64,000 nucleotides of DNA, taken from NCBI GenBank assembly GCA_024398815.1, contig JAKSIL010000011.1:1-64000 (forward strand). Reading direction: 5' to 3'. Below, one piece after another: positions 26,910 to 35,424 of this stretch. The position numbers and the translations under genes were made by a program. This DNA is from Fibrobacter sp. (lineage in GTDB: Bacteria > Fibrobacterota > Fibrobacteria > Fibrobacterales > Fibrobacteraceae). Each line of letters opens with the position of its first letter. Within the stretch, counting starts at the first letter, position 1. The notes below the pieces were generated by a model. The model made no database searches, was not told where the DNA came from, and saw only the letters and a program-made list of their open reading frames with translations.

Positions 26910-27635
26910 ATGCAGATATTTAAACGAGTTTCCGATTTTGTGTTCGGCATGGAATGCCTCGGCTGCGGTTCTTCGTCGGAGTCGCTGGACCCGTGGCTTT
27001 GTCCGTCGTGCCGTGCGAAACTGTTGCAGGAGGCGAAGTTCGCCGCTTTCCCGAGGGACGATGTCGTTTGTCTTTTCCCCATGCGCGGGATTACGCGAAA
27101 GCTTGTGCACGCCCTCAAGTACAAGAACCTTTCGGGGGTGGCGTCGTACTTGGTGAACCGGTCTTCCCTGGTTAACGGCGGCGAGGCGTCCATTGCGCTT
27201 GGCGTTTACCAGAAGCCGTTTTATTTCGTGCCGGTCCCTCTCCATCCGTCGAGGTATAGGGAACGTGGCTACAACCAAGCCGAAAAGATTGCCGCAGCAC
27301 TTGCTAATGCTACGGGGGGCATGGTCTGTCGATGGCTTTCCCGAACCAGTTTCCGTGTTTCGCAGACGAAACTCTCGAAGGAAATGCGCGAGTGGAATGT
27401 GGCGGGAGCCTTTGTCCCGCGATTTATCCGCCAAAAGCCGAAGGTCGGGACTGTTTTTGTTGTGGACGATGTGTTTACCACAGGGGCGACCACAGGGGCC
27501 TGTATGGCAGCCTTGGAAGAGGCGGTCGGGCTGAACGTGAGGGTCTGTACGCTACTTTACGAGGAACCGGTCACGGCGATCATGGATTTTGTCGCCGACA
27601 ACCAGGTCGAGTGGGATGCTGAAGGCCGGAAATAA
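26910..27635 (+). CDS. comF: ComF-family phosphoribosyltransferase-like protein
   Basis: A 241-residue protein with the ComF layout: an N-terminal Cys cluster ('CLGCGSS...LCPSC', likely a zinc knuckle) and a type I phosphoribosyltransferase domain with 'VPVPLHPSRYRERGYNQA' and the PRPP loop 'VFVVDDVFTTGATTGACM'. ComF proteins support DNA uptake in naturally competent bacteria, but many non-competent species keep the gene, so competence is not shown here. The ATG at 26910 follows the rodA terminator hairpin directly, leaving no normal ribosome site; a later in-frame ATG at 26949 would cut into the Cys cluster. Confidence 0.9.
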   Translation: MQIFKRVSDFVFGMECLGCGSSSESLDPWLCPSCRAKLLQEAKFAAFPRDDVVCLFPMRGITRKLVHALKYKNLSGVASYLVNRSSLVNGGEASIALGVYQKPFYFVPVPLHPSRYRERGYNQAEKIAAALANATGGMVCRWLSRTSFRVSQTKLSKEMREWNVAGAFVPRFIRQKPKVGTVFVVDDVFTTGATTGACMAALEEAVGLNVRVCTLLYEEPVTAIMDFVADNQVEWDAEGRK

Positions 27636-27660
27636 AAAAACACCGATTTCTCGGTGTTTT
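27634..27660 (-). terminator. Terminator of tRNA-Ser, also facing comF
   Basis: AACACCGA (27639-27646) pairs with TCGGTGTT (27651-27658) around a 4-base loop. On the minus strand a run of T residues follows (A residues at 27634-27640 on the plus strand). On the plus strand only a short T run follows, so it may stop comF transcription weakly. Confidence 0.75.
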
Positions 27661-27661
27661 A

Positions 27662-27742
27662 CGGAGGAAGAGGGACTCGAACCCCCAAGCCTTACGGCGG
27701 CGGTTTTCAAGACCGCTGACTTACCAATTAGCCTATTCCTCC
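27662..27742 (-). tRNA. tRNA-Ser (UGA)
   Basis: 81 nt, class II. Acceptor stem GGAGGAA/TTCCTCC with discriminator G, anticodon loop CTTGAAA giving UGA, a long variable arm with a GCC/GGC stem, and the T-loop TTCGAGT. The CCA end is not encoded. Confidence 0.95.
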
Positions 27743-27756
27743 TGGGAACGCAGCAA

Positions 27757-27785
27757 AGAATAAAAAAGATAGCGCTTTTCGTCAA
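27757..27785 (-). promoter_or_regulatory. Promoter of tRNA-Ser
   Basis: On the minus strand TTGACG (27785-27780), a 17-base spacer and TATTCT (27762-27757) lie just upstream of the tRNA. Confidence 0.7.
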
Positions 27786-27791
27786 CTTGTT

Positions 27792-27820
27792 TTGCATTTT
27801 TTACAAAGAATAGTTATCTT
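27792..27820 (+). promoter_or_regulatory. Promoter of the GAF/HD-GYP gene
   Basis: TTGCAT (27792-27797), a 17-base spacer and TATCTT (27815-27820). The predicted start is near 27826-27828, one to three bases before the ATG at 27829, which would make a leaderless mRNA. Confidence 0.5.
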
Positions 27821-27828
27821 TATTGTGT

Positions 27829-29082
27829 ATGGATACGTGTGAACAGAATCTTGCAAAAAATTTAGCTGCGTCCGATTCTCAGGATTCGGATAGGATTCTT
27901 GGGCTGTTGTTCTCTTATATGCCCAAGATTGCGGCTGAACGCAAGATGCAAAATCTTTTGGTCCTTATGGCTGACCTGGGCCGGTTGTTGGTGAGCGCCG
28001 ACCGTTGCTCGTTGTGGCTTATTGACGGGGAGCGCAACGAATTGTGGACGAAGGTCGCCCATGGTGTAAGCGAACTCAGAATTCCTATAAATGCAGGCTT
28101 TGTCGGGCATTCCGTAAAGACTGGCGAAGCCCTTTTGATTGAAGACGCCTACAAGGACGAACGCTTCGACCGTCGCAGCGACGAAAAAACGCACTATCGC
28201 ACCACGTCGGTGATGACCGTGCCCTTGATGGACGGTTCCGGCAAGGTGATGGGTGTGTACCAGGCCATCAACAAGCAAGGCGTCAATTCGGTGTTTTCAA
28301 GCCAGGATTTGGAAAGGCTTGCCCTAACGGCTGTTTATTCGGCGAAGACCATCGAGTCTGCTCGCTTGACGGCGGAGCTGGAAGCTTCCAAGGACGAACT
28401 TGAAGCGACCCAGGAAGAGCTGATTCATATTTTGGGTGACGTGTCTGAATCCCGTAGCCGTGAAACGGGCGACCATATTCAGCGTGTGGCGCAGATTTCG
28501 TACAAGCTTGCTCTTTACTACGGCCTTTCCGAAGATGAGGCTCGTCGTATTCGTTTGGCGGCTCCCATGCACGATTTGGGCAAGGTGGGCATTCCCGATG
28601 CCGTGCTCAACAAGCCCGGTCGCTTTACCGACGAAGAATACGAAATCATGAAGTCCCACGCTATCAAGGGCGAACAGACTTTGCGCAAGTCCAAGCGCGA
28701 ACTTTTGGTGTTTGCTGCGACGCTTGCCGGTTCGCACCATGAACGCTGGGATGGCAAGGGCTACCCCAAGGGCCTCAAAGGCGAGGAAATCCCTCTGGCC
28801 GGTCGAATCTGTGCCGTGGCTGACGTCCTGGACGCTCTGTCGAGTCCGAGGTGCTACAAGCCCGGTTGGCCCGAAGAAAAGGTCAAGGAAGAGTTCATCA
28901 AACAGCGCGGAGCGCAGTTCCAACCGGAACTGGTGGATGTCCTTATTGAACACTGGGACGAAATGTTTGACTGCTTCCGCCAGGCCCGTGCCGAAATGGA
29001 AGCGGCGAGGGCTGCAGAGGCCGCGACGATGCTTGCTGAAGCCAAGGCTGCCGAAGAATCCAAATGCTCTGGCGCCTCGTAG
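27829..29082 (+). CDS. GAF / HD-GYP domain protein, predicted cyclic-di-GMP phosphodiesterase
   Basis: A 417-residue soluble protein. A GAF domain (about 35-185, 'DRCSLWLIDGERNELWTKVA', 'TGEALLIEDAY') is followed by a short coiled coil and an HD-GYP domain (about 205-400). The metal-binding HD is 'HDLGKVGIPD', and the GYP motif is in 'HHERWDGKGYPKGL'. All signature residues are present, so hydrolysis of cyclic di-GMP (or a related dinucleotide) is expected. No receiver or membrane segment is seen. No ribosome site lies before the ATG; GTG at 27823 is an alternative start. The tail is Ala/Glu-rich. Confidence 0.9.
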   Translation: MDTCEQNLAKNLAASDSQDSDRILGLLFSYMPKIAAERKMQNLLVLMADLGRLLVSADRCSLWLIDGERNELWTKVAHGVSELRIPINAGFVGHSVKTGEALLIEDAYKDERFDRRSDEKTHYRTTSVMTVPLMDGSGKVMGVYQAINKQGVNSVFSSQDLERLALTAVYSAKTIESARLTAELEASKDELEATQEELIHILGDVSESRSRETGDHIQRVAQISYKLALYYGLSEDEARRIRLAAPMHDLGKVGIPDAVLNKPGRFTDEEYEIMKSHAIKGEQTLRKSKRELLVFAATLAGSHHERWDGKGYPKGLKGEEIPLAGRICAVADVLDALSSPRCYKPGWPEEKVKEEFIKQRGAQFQPELVDVLIEHWDEMFDCFRQARAEMEAARAAEAATMLAEAKAAEESKCSGAS

Positions 29083-29115
29083 GAACGCCTCCGCTTTTCC
29101 ACCACTTTTTAGAAG

Positions 29116-29144
29116 ACGGGACCCCTGGCGGGCCCCGTTTTTTT
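29116..29144 (+). terminator. Intrinsic terminator of the GAF/HD-GYP gene
   Basis: ACGGGACCC (29116-29124) pairs with GGGCCCCGT (29130-29138), one A-C mismatch, followed by seven T residues. Confidence 0.8.
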
Positions 29145-29150
29145 GCAAAT

Positions 29151-29182
29151 AAAAAAGAAAACCCTCGATTTTCATCGAGGGT
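29151..29182 (-). terminator. Terminator of tRNA-Phe
   Basis: ACCCTCGA (29161-29168) pairs with TCGAGGGT (29175-29182). On the minus strand it lies just after the tRNA 3' end and is followed by a T-rich run. Confidence 0.8.
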
Positions 29183-29187
29183 CTTCG

Positions 29188-29260
29188 TGGTTCCGATTGG
29201 AATTGAACCAACGACACGCGGATTTTCAGTCCACTGCTCTACCAACTGAGCTACAGAACC
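29188..29260 (-). tRNA. tRNA-Phe (GAA)
   Basis: 73 nt. Acceptor GGTTCTG/CGGAACC with discriminator A, D-loop AGTTGGTAGA, anticodon loop CTGAAAA giving GAA, T-loop TTCAATT. No encoded CCA. Confidence 0.96.
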
Positions 29261-29275
29261 ATTTAAGTAAAGCCA

Positions 29276-29304
29276 AAAATAGAAGATGTTGTGAGATTTG
29301 TCAA
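29276..29304 (-). promoter_or_regulatory. Promoter of tRNA-Phe
   Basis: On the minus strand a consensus TTGACA (29304-29299), a 17-base spacer and TATTTT (29281-29276). Confidence 0.75.
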
Positions 29305-29429
29305 GGGTAAATAGAATATTACCAATGTTTTTTTGTTCTTTTGCTAAATTTCACATAGATTTATGAGTGGGTTATCAGGGTGTGGCCTTTTATTTAAAAG
29401 GTCGTTGGACTTTTTTTAAGGTGGTTGTC

Positions 29430-31931
29430 GTGCGCCAATTGAATTTTTTGATGAAATCCCTCTGTGCGGGTTTCGTAACGCTAGGTTTTGTAGCCTGTTC
29501 TGATAGCAGCGGTTCCATTTCTGCTCCAAAAGCCGGAGACCAGTCGTCGGGTGTCGTTTTCGATACCGTCAAGACGGTTGACGAGAAGACGGGTGAAACG
29601 ATTATCACTATCGATACGCTTCAGACGAAACAGGACACCGTTCGCCATATCGACGAGAAGGGCGATACTATTTACGTGGTTGAAAAAATTGTGATTCCGA
29701 AGGATACGTCGCTTCGTTGGGTGGGTAATTCCGCATTGCTCATTACCGAGATAAGCCCGATGAACATGGACTTCTTGGATGAAGACGGAGAAGATCCGGC
29801 GTGGATTGAAATTTACAATGCTGGCGAGACTTCGGCGAACCTCAAGGGCTATACGCTGCGCAAGAGCCTGGACGACGACGCCAAGAAGTTCAAGTTCGAT
29901 GACGAACTGATTGCCGCCAAGTCCTTTAGAATCGTATTCTGCGACAAGAAGGATTATGCCAACTCGGACAGAGGCGAAGATAACGAACTTGCGCACTATC
30001 GTACGCATACCAGCTGGAAGTTGAACAAAGAAGGCGGAACCGTTTATCTTGTGGATATGCACAACGGCATCCGCGATTCTGTCCAGTATCCGGAAGTGCA
30101 GCCGGGCGTGAGCTGGGGTATTATTGACGGTGGCGCCTGGAGGTTCTTCGAAACGCCGACTCCGGAAGCTCCGAATACAAAAACGACGGCTTCATCTGAA
30201 CTTGACCCCAATGTGAACATGGATGGTCTCAAGGCCGGCTTCTACAACGATGCGATTACGATCAAGGCTCCGCAAGTTGAAGAAGGCGTGAAGGTGCGCT
30301 GCACCACGAATGGTTCTGAACCGACAAAGGATTCCGAAGTCTTCAGCGATTCCAAGAGCATTTCCGAGAATACCGTGCTGCGTTGCGCAGGCTTCAAGGA
30401 TGGCGCCATTACGAAGAAAGTAACGACGAAGACGTTCTTTGTTGGTGAAACGGTCAATATGCCGGTAGTGGCCATTAGCGTCGACTCGGTGTTCTTCAAG
30501 GAACATTATGTGCCTAAGGATAGATGCGGAAGTTCCGACCCTAAATCCTGCCCCGATGGTTTGATGGAAGATATTGAATTCCCGGTCCATGTCGAATACT
30601 TCTCCAAGGGAAGTCAAAATGGAGGCAACGGACCGGATTGGGAAGTGGATGCCGGTATTTCTTTGATGGGTGGCTGGAGCCGTGTGAACGACAAGAAGTC
30701 TGTCGCTGTTGTTATGCGCGAAGAATATCAGGATGGCAAGATTGATTACCCGCTTTTTGAAACCCGCAAGGAAACCAACAGCAAGTTCAGGGGTTTCAAT
30801 CTTCGCAACAACGGAAACCGTTTCGTCAGTGACTACATGGAAGATGCCGTAGGCGGTGCAGTCCTTGAAGGAAGCGGTGTCGACTATCAGCGTAGCCGTC
30901 AGGTGGTCGTGTTCTACAATGGTAGGTATTGGGGCATTCACGACATGCGCGAACGCTACAATCGTCATTATGTAGAAACTAATTACGGCATTGATGCGAA
31001 CGAAGTGACCATGATTAAGCACTTGGGCGGCTTCGATGCCATCTCCGTGAGCAGCGGCGATAGCCTGTTGTATGTGGACTTGTTGAACTTTGTCGGTGAT
31101 AACGACTTCGGCGGAGAAGATGAAACCTCCAAGGCCAATTATGACATGGTGAAGACTTTGGTGGACGTGGGCAATTTTGCCGACTACATGGCCGCTGAAA
31201 TCTTCTACAAGAATGGTGACTGGCCGAACAACAACGTGCGCGCCTGGCGTACTATCGATAGGCCTTGGAAGTTCATGGTGTATGACCTGGACCATGGCTT
31301 TGGATGGAAGTGGGGCGTGAACAATGGCGAATTCGACGCGAACTCCACCAACATGTTCAGCTGGATCAAGAAGGGCGGCGGAAACAAGCCGTGCAAGGAC
31401 AAGGGATGCTTTGCAAACCTTTACATCAAGCTTATCAAGAACCCGGATTTTGAACGTCTGTTCCTGAACCATTCTGCCGTGATGTTCAATAGCTATGTCA
31501 ATGGTTCGAATGTGGAAAAGGCTGTTTCGAAGGTTGTTGCGTCTTTGGACGAAAGCGAAATGGAACGCGATATCAAGAAGTTCCCGCGTAATGACTATCC
31601 GGATGGATTCAGCAAGAGTGGCTCTTCGCTTGTTTCTTGGGCTAAGGATCGCGACGCCTCCGTGCTGAAGGACTATGCTGAAGAATTCGGCTTGAGCGGA
31701 AACATGATCAAGGTGACGATTTCCGCTGACGGCGGCGAAGTCATGATGGACGACATGCACCTGCCTGGCCAGGGCAGCTTCTCGGGCAAGTTCTTTGAAG
31801 GCGTGGACATGATGCTTACGGCTGTGGCTGCGGAAGGAAAGACTTTCACGGGTTGGAGCGATGGCGTGAAGGATAATCCGCGCCTGGTTTCCCCGAAGGA
31901 CGGCGATTCCTTCAAGGCTACCTTCAAGTAA
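29430..31931 (+). CDS. CotH-kinase lipoprotein, copy 1
   Basis: An 833-residue predicted lipoprotein. The GTG at 29430 is chosen because AAGGTGG lies 5 bases upstream; an ATG at 29451 also works, and the lipobox 'GFVAC' follows either. Domains in order: lamin-tail domain (about 82-190, 'LLITEISPMNMDFLDEDG', 'WIEIYNAG'), a chitobiase C-terminal-like beta domain (about 240-330, 'VKVRCTTNGSEPTKDS'), CotH kinase (about 330-760) with 'NGDWPNNNVRAWR' and 'FMVYDLDHGFGW', and an InlB-type beta repeat at the C-terminus ('GKTFTGWSDGVKDNPRL'). CotH proteins are atypical kinases, shown to phosphorylate spore coat proteins in Bacillus; the Asp residues of the 'DLD' motif fit the metal site. The substrate here would be extracytoplasmic and is unknown. 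It is a close paralogue of the next gene. Confidence 0.87.
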   Translation: MRQLNFLMKSLCAGFVTLGFVACSDSSGSISAPKAGDQSSGVVFDTVKTVDEKTGETIITIDTLQTKQDTVRHIDEKGDTIYVVEKIVIPKDTSLRWVGNSALLITEISPMNMDFLDEDGEDPAWIEIYNAGETSANLKGYTLRKSLDDDAKKFKFDDELIAAKSFRIVFCDKKDYANSDRGEDNELAHYRTHTSWKLNKEGGTVYLVDMHNGIRDSVQYPEVQPGVSWGIIDGGAWRFFETPTPEAPNTKTTASSELDPNVNMDGLKAGFYNDAITIKAPQVEEGVKVRCTTNGSEPTKDSEVFSDSKSISENTVLRCAGFKDGAITKKVTTKTFFVGETVNMPVVAISVDSVFFKEHYVPKDRCGSSDPKSCPDGLMEDIEFPVHVEYFSKGSQNGGNGPDWEVDAGISLMGGWSRVNDKKSVAVVMREEYQDGKIDYPLFETRKETNSKFRGFNLRNNGNRFVSDYMEDAVGGAVLEGSGVDYQRSRQVVVFYNGRYWGIHDMRERYNRHYVETNYGIDANEVTMIKHLGGFDAISVSSGDSLLYVDLLNFVGDNDFGGEDETSKANYDMVKTLVDVGNFADYMAAEIFYKNGDWPNNNVRAWRTIDRPWKFMVYDLDHGFGWKWGVNNGEFDANSTNMFSWIKKGGGNKPCKDKGCFANLYIKLIKNPDFERLFLNHSAVMFNSYVNGSNVEKAVSKVVASLDESEMERDIKKFPRNDYPDGFSKSGSSLVSWAKDRDASVLKDYAEEFGLSGNMIKVTISADGGEVMMDDMHLPGQGSFSGKFFEGVDMMLTAVAAEGKTFTGWSDGVKDNPRLVSPKDGDSFKATFK

Positions 31932-31956
31932 CGCGTAATTCGCGAATTGCTTTTTG

Positions 31957-31985
31957 ATGCACGGATGAATTTCCGTGCATTTTTT
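31957..31985 (+). terminator. Intrinsic terminator between the CotH genes
   Basis: ATGCACGGA (31957-31965) pairs with TCCGTGCAT (31972-31980) around a 6-base loop and is followed by T residues to 31985. A TATATT box (31987-31992) follows at once and may be the -10 of copy 2. Confidence 0.85.
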
Positions 31986-32012
31986 GTATATTGTTGTTGG
32001 AGGAATACCGCC

Positions 32013-34535
32013 ATGTGTAACTTGCTAAAAAGCCAATTTGGAATCCTGTGTGCAATCGGTTTTGCTTTGGTTGTTGTGTCAGGATGTTCTTCGGATGATT
32101 CCAGTACATCTGCCGATGAACAGAATGCTTCTGTTCTGGACGATGCTGCGAACAATGACGGTAATCCCGGCGATGTAGGCGATGAACCTCCTGTGATAGG
32201 GGGCTCTCCGGATGATTCGAATGGCGATACTTTTATTGTCACTCATCCGGATGTCGATGAAAAGGGCGATACGATAATTGTTATTGATACGATTCACAGG
32301 CCGGTCGACACGAGTTTGCACTGGGTGGGTAATTCCGCGTTGGTCATTACGGAAATAAATGCCTTGAACCTGGACTGGCTTGACGAAAATGGCGACGACC
32401 CGTCGTGGGTTGAAATTTACAATGCTGGCGATGCGGTGGCGAATTTGAAAGGCTATGCCTTGCTTGAAAACAAGAAGACGTCCAGCAAGTGGATTTTTGG
32501 TGACGAATATGTCCAGCCGAAGTCCTTTAGAATAGTTTTCTGCGACAAGAAGAACATCACGACCTTGCCTGAAGGTTCTTCCGACAAAGATGGCTTGCAT
32601 CCTCGCACGCATACAAACTGGAAAATGGATAAGGATGGCGGTACCATCTATTTGATCGACCCGTATTACGGTATTCGCGATTCCGTAGACTATCCGGAAT
32701 TGAAACCGGGAATGAGCTGGGGTATTGTGGATGGCGGTGCCTGGAGGTTCTTCGACAAGCCGACTCCCGAGGCTCCAAACAACCAGTCTACTGCGTATGA
32801 TGAACTTCTTGAACCGGCAGACATGGGTTCCATCAAGTCCGGCTTCTATAGCGAGCCGTTTACCATTAATCCGCCTAGCCTTGATGCTGGTGTCAAGATT
32901 CGTTGCACGACGAATGGTTCTGAACCGACGAAGGACTCCCAGGAATTCAATTCGCCAATTTCGATTGACCATAGCATGGCTTTCCGTTGCGCCACTTTCA
33001 AGGACGGAGCCTTGACAAAGGATATTGTCACAAGGACGTTCATTGTCGGGGAAGAAGATGTAAACATGCCTATTGTCGCCATCAGTGTGGATTCCAGCTT
33101 CTTCAGGGAACATTACATTAAAACGAATTGCGATGCTCCTAGTGGATGTTCTGATAGCGCAGGTCTCTATGCTGAAGTGGAGATGCCAATCCACGTTGAA
33201 TATTTTGAAAACGGTTCCAAGACAAAGGGCTCTACTTGGGAAATGGAGGCGGGCATTACTTTGATGGGTGGCTACAGCCGCTTGAACGACAAGAAGTCGG
33301 TCTCTATCCGAATCCGCGAAGAGTACGAGGACGGCAGCATCAATTATCCGTTGTTCGAAACCCGCAAGGGCGTGAACGATAAGTACAGGTCGTTCAACTT
33401 GCGCAACAACGGTAACCGCTTCGTGAGTGACTATATCGAAGATGCCATGGGAGGCGCTATTCTCGAGGGAAGCGGTCTGGATTACCAACGCAGCCGTCAG
33501 GTGGTCGTATTCTACAACGGACACTACTATGGCATTCATGACATGCGCGAACGTTTCAATAAGCATTACATAGAAACGAACTACCAGATTGAATCGAATA
33601 CAGTGACAGTCGTGAAGCATCTCGAAAAGGATGTGACAGAAAGCGATGGCAACATTCAGGGCTATATGGACATGCTGCATTTTGTGGCGACAAACGATTT
33701 CAGCGGTGAAAATAATGCAAAGTACGAAGAGGCGAAAACTTTGCTCGATGTCGGAAATCTTGCCGACTACATGGCTGCAGAAATTTATATGCACAATGGC
33801 GACTGGCCGAACAACAACGTGCGCGCCTGGCGCAGCATAGATCAACCGTGGAAGTTCATGGTTTATGACCTTGACCACGGCTTTGACTGGATGTGGGGCG
33901 TGAACGGCGGTGAATTTGATCAACATACCGAAATGTTCCCCTGGATCAAGAAGGGCGGCGGAAACAAACCTTGCAAGGTTGAAGGGTGCTTCCCGAACCT
34001 TTACATCCAACTTATCGAGAATCCGGACTTCAAGCGTATGTTCATCAACCGTTCCGCTGTGATGTTCCATGACTACACGAATGCGGCCAAGGTTGAGAAG
34101 ACTGTTGACGCTATGGTTGCGACAATTCCTGAAAGCGAAATGGAACGCGATTTGGCAAAGTTCAAGCAGAATGAAAAGTACTACACCAACTCCTGTGGCG
34201 ATGGATTCAGCAGGACGGGCTCCTGCCTCAAGAGCTGGGCTCAGGAACGCGATTCCAAGGTCATCAGCGAGTACAAGGAAGAATTCGGCGTGAGCGACTT
34301 GATTTCTGTGAAGATCAAGGCTAACGGCAATGGTGTTGTTCTTATGGAAGGCATGACGCTTCCGGGAAACGCTCCTACGAATTACTCTGGCAAGTTCTTC
34401 GGCGGTGTTCAGATGCAGCTGATGGCAGTTCCTACGGATGGCGCCGTGTTTACCGGCTGGGACGATGGCGATAAGGAGAATCCGCGCATTGTCTCTCCGA
34501 CGGACGGTGTAACTTATACAGCAAACTTCAATTAG
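32013..34535 (+). CDS. CotH-kinase lipoprotein, copy 2
   Basis: An 840-residue predicted lipoprotein with ATG at 32013, preceded by GGAGG at 9 bases; the upstream frame to 31947 crosses the terminator and is not used. The signal ends in a lipobox 'VVSGC' with Cys near residue 25. It has the same domain order as copy 1: a linker of Asp, Gly and Pro, lamin-tail domain ('LVITEINALNLDWLDENG'), chitobiase-C-like domain ('VKIRCTTNGSEPTKDS'), CotH kinase ('NGDWPNNNVRAWRSID', 'FMVYDLDHGFDW') and an InlB-like end ('VFTGWDDGDKENPRI'). Long identical stretches in the kinase part show a tandem duplication, while signal and linker regions differ. The extracytoplasmic target is unknown. Confidence 0.87.
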   Translation: MCNLLKSQFGILCAIGFALVVVSGCSSDDSSTSADEQNASVLDDAANNDGNPGDVGDEPPVIGGSPDDSNGDTFIVTHPDVDEKGDTIIVIDTIHRPVDTSLHWVGNSALVITEINALNLDWLDENGDDPSWVEIYNAGDAVANLKGYALLENKKTSSKWIFGDEYVQPKSFRIVFCDKKNITTLPEGSSDKDGLHPRTHTNWKMDKDGGTIYLIDPYYGIRDSVDYPELKPGMSWGIVDGGAWRFFDKPTPEAPNNQSTAYDELLEPADMGSIKSGFYSEPFTINPPSLDAGVKIRCTTNGSEPTKDSQEFNSPISIDHSMAFRCATFKDGALTKDIVTRTFIVGEEDVNMPIVAISVDSSFFREHYIKTNCDAPSGCSDSAGLYAEVEMPIHVEYFENGSKTKGSTWEMEAGITLMGGYSRLNDKKSVSIRIREEYEDGSINYPLFETRKGVNDKYRSFNLRNNGNRFVSDYIEDAMGGAILEGSGLDYQRSRQVVVFYNGHYYGIHDMRERFNKHYIETNYQIESNTVTVVKHLEKDVTESDGNIQGYMDMLHFVATNDFSGENNAKYEEAKTLLDVGNLADYMAAEIYMHNGDWPNNNVRAWRSIDQPWKFMVYDLDHGFDWMWGVNGGEFDQHTEMFPWIKKGGGNKPCKVEGCFPNLYIQLIENPDFKRMFINRSAVMFHDYTNAAKVEKTVDAMVATIPESEMERDLAKFKQNEKYYTNSCGDGFSRTGSCLKSWAQERDSKVISEYKEEFGVSDLISVKIKANGNGVVLMEGMTLPGNAPTNYSGKFFGGVQMQLMAVPTDGAVFTGWDDGDKENPRIVSPTDGVTYTANFN

Positions 34536-34561
34536 TCGCTTCGGGATAGCGAAGTTTGAAG

Positions 34562-34588
34562 CGGTCGCCTTTGCGGGCGGCCGTTTTT
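34562..34588 (+). terminator. Intrinsic terminator after CotH copy 2
   Basis: CGGTCGCC (34562-34569) pairs with GGCGGCCG (34576-34583), one T-G pair, followed by five T residues. Confidence 0.85.
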
Positions 34589-34617
34589 GCATGTGGTAAA
34601 TTTCTATCTTGCGGAAT

Positions 34618-35424
34618 ATGATTAGCCCTGTGCGAAAGATGTTCGATGGCATTGCGAGCCGTTACGATTTTCTGAACCACTTTTTGAGTTGTGGCCAGGA
34701 TGTGCTTTGGCGCAGGGCGTGTTGCAGGGAACTGCGACATGCGCTGAAGAACGGGGACCGCGCTCTTGATGAGAACTGCGCTGGCGAAAAAAACTGCATC
34801 GGCGATAAAAAATGTGCTAGCGATAAAAACTGCGCCGCGGTTCGGCTGCTGGATTTGTGCGGTGGTACGGGCGATTTCGCGGTCACGTTCGAGAAGTTTT
34901 GCGGCAAGCCTGCAAAGGCGATTCTTGGAGATTTTTCGTATGGTATGCTGCGAGGTGCCGCAGGTAAAAAGACTTCGGCCGCTCCTGTGCAACTCGATGC
35001 CATGAAGATGCCTTTTGCCGATAGTCAGTTCGACGTAATTTTGAACGGCTTTGGCATGCGCAATTTGCCGGATGCACGAGGCGGTTTGCAGGAATCGTTC
35101 CGCATATTGGATAACGGCGGCTACCTTTGCGTGCTGGAGTTTTTCTCTCCGCGGAATGTGTTCAACAAGTTCTTTTACAAGGTGCTGGCGCCGCTTTTTA
35201 TCCCTGTGATGGGAGCGTTCTTTAGCGGTAAGCGCGAGGCTTACGAGTACCTCGTGAATTCCATTATCCGCTTCTTGCCGGTCGATGAATTCTGCAGGCT
35301 GGCGGAAGAATGCGGCTTTGAAGTGAAGCGCGTGAAAATGTTCGATGGCGGGATTTCGTTCGGCGTGTTTTTACAGAAACCGCAGAAGGCTGCGGATGCG
35401 TCGCAGGGGAGTGTCGCCCGATGA
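34618..35424 (+). CDS. menG: Demethylmenaquinone methyltransferase (UbiE/MenG family)
   Basis: SAM-dependent C-methyltransferase for the last step of menaquinone synthesis. The 268-residue protein starts 'MISPVRKMFDGIASRYDFLNHFLS', which fits the UbiE N-terminus once the ATG at 34618 is used. The SAM motif I is 'LLDLCGGTGDFAV', motif II 'FDVILNGFGMRNLPD', and 'ILDNGGYLCVLEFF' follows. Between the N-terminal helices and motif I sits an odd insert of about 24 residues made of four copies of a hexapeptide with Cys (34771-34842). The stop overlaps the ubiX start by 4 bases, so menG, ubiX and ubiA form an operon. Confidence 0.93.
   Translation: MISPVRKMFDGIASRYDFLNHFLSCGQDVLWRRACCRELRHALKNGDRALDENCAGEKNCIGDKKCASDKNCAAVRLLDLCGGTGDFAVTFEKFCGKPAKAILGDFSYGMLRGAAGKKTSAAPVQLDAMKMPFADSQFDVILNGFGMRNLPDARGGLQESFRILDNGGYLCVLEFFSPRNVFNKFFYKVLAPLFIPVMGAFFSGKREAYEYLVNSIIRFLPVDEFCRLAEECGFEVKRVKMFDGGISFGVFLQKPQKAADASQGSVAR
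34771..34842 (+). repeat. Four tandem 18-base units coding a Cys hexapeptide inside menG
   Basis: Four in-frame units translate as ENCAGE, KNCIGD, KKCASD and KNCAAV. The units have diverged at several bases, so the expansion is not recent. It lies in a loop before the SAM-binding motif. Confidence 0.85.
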
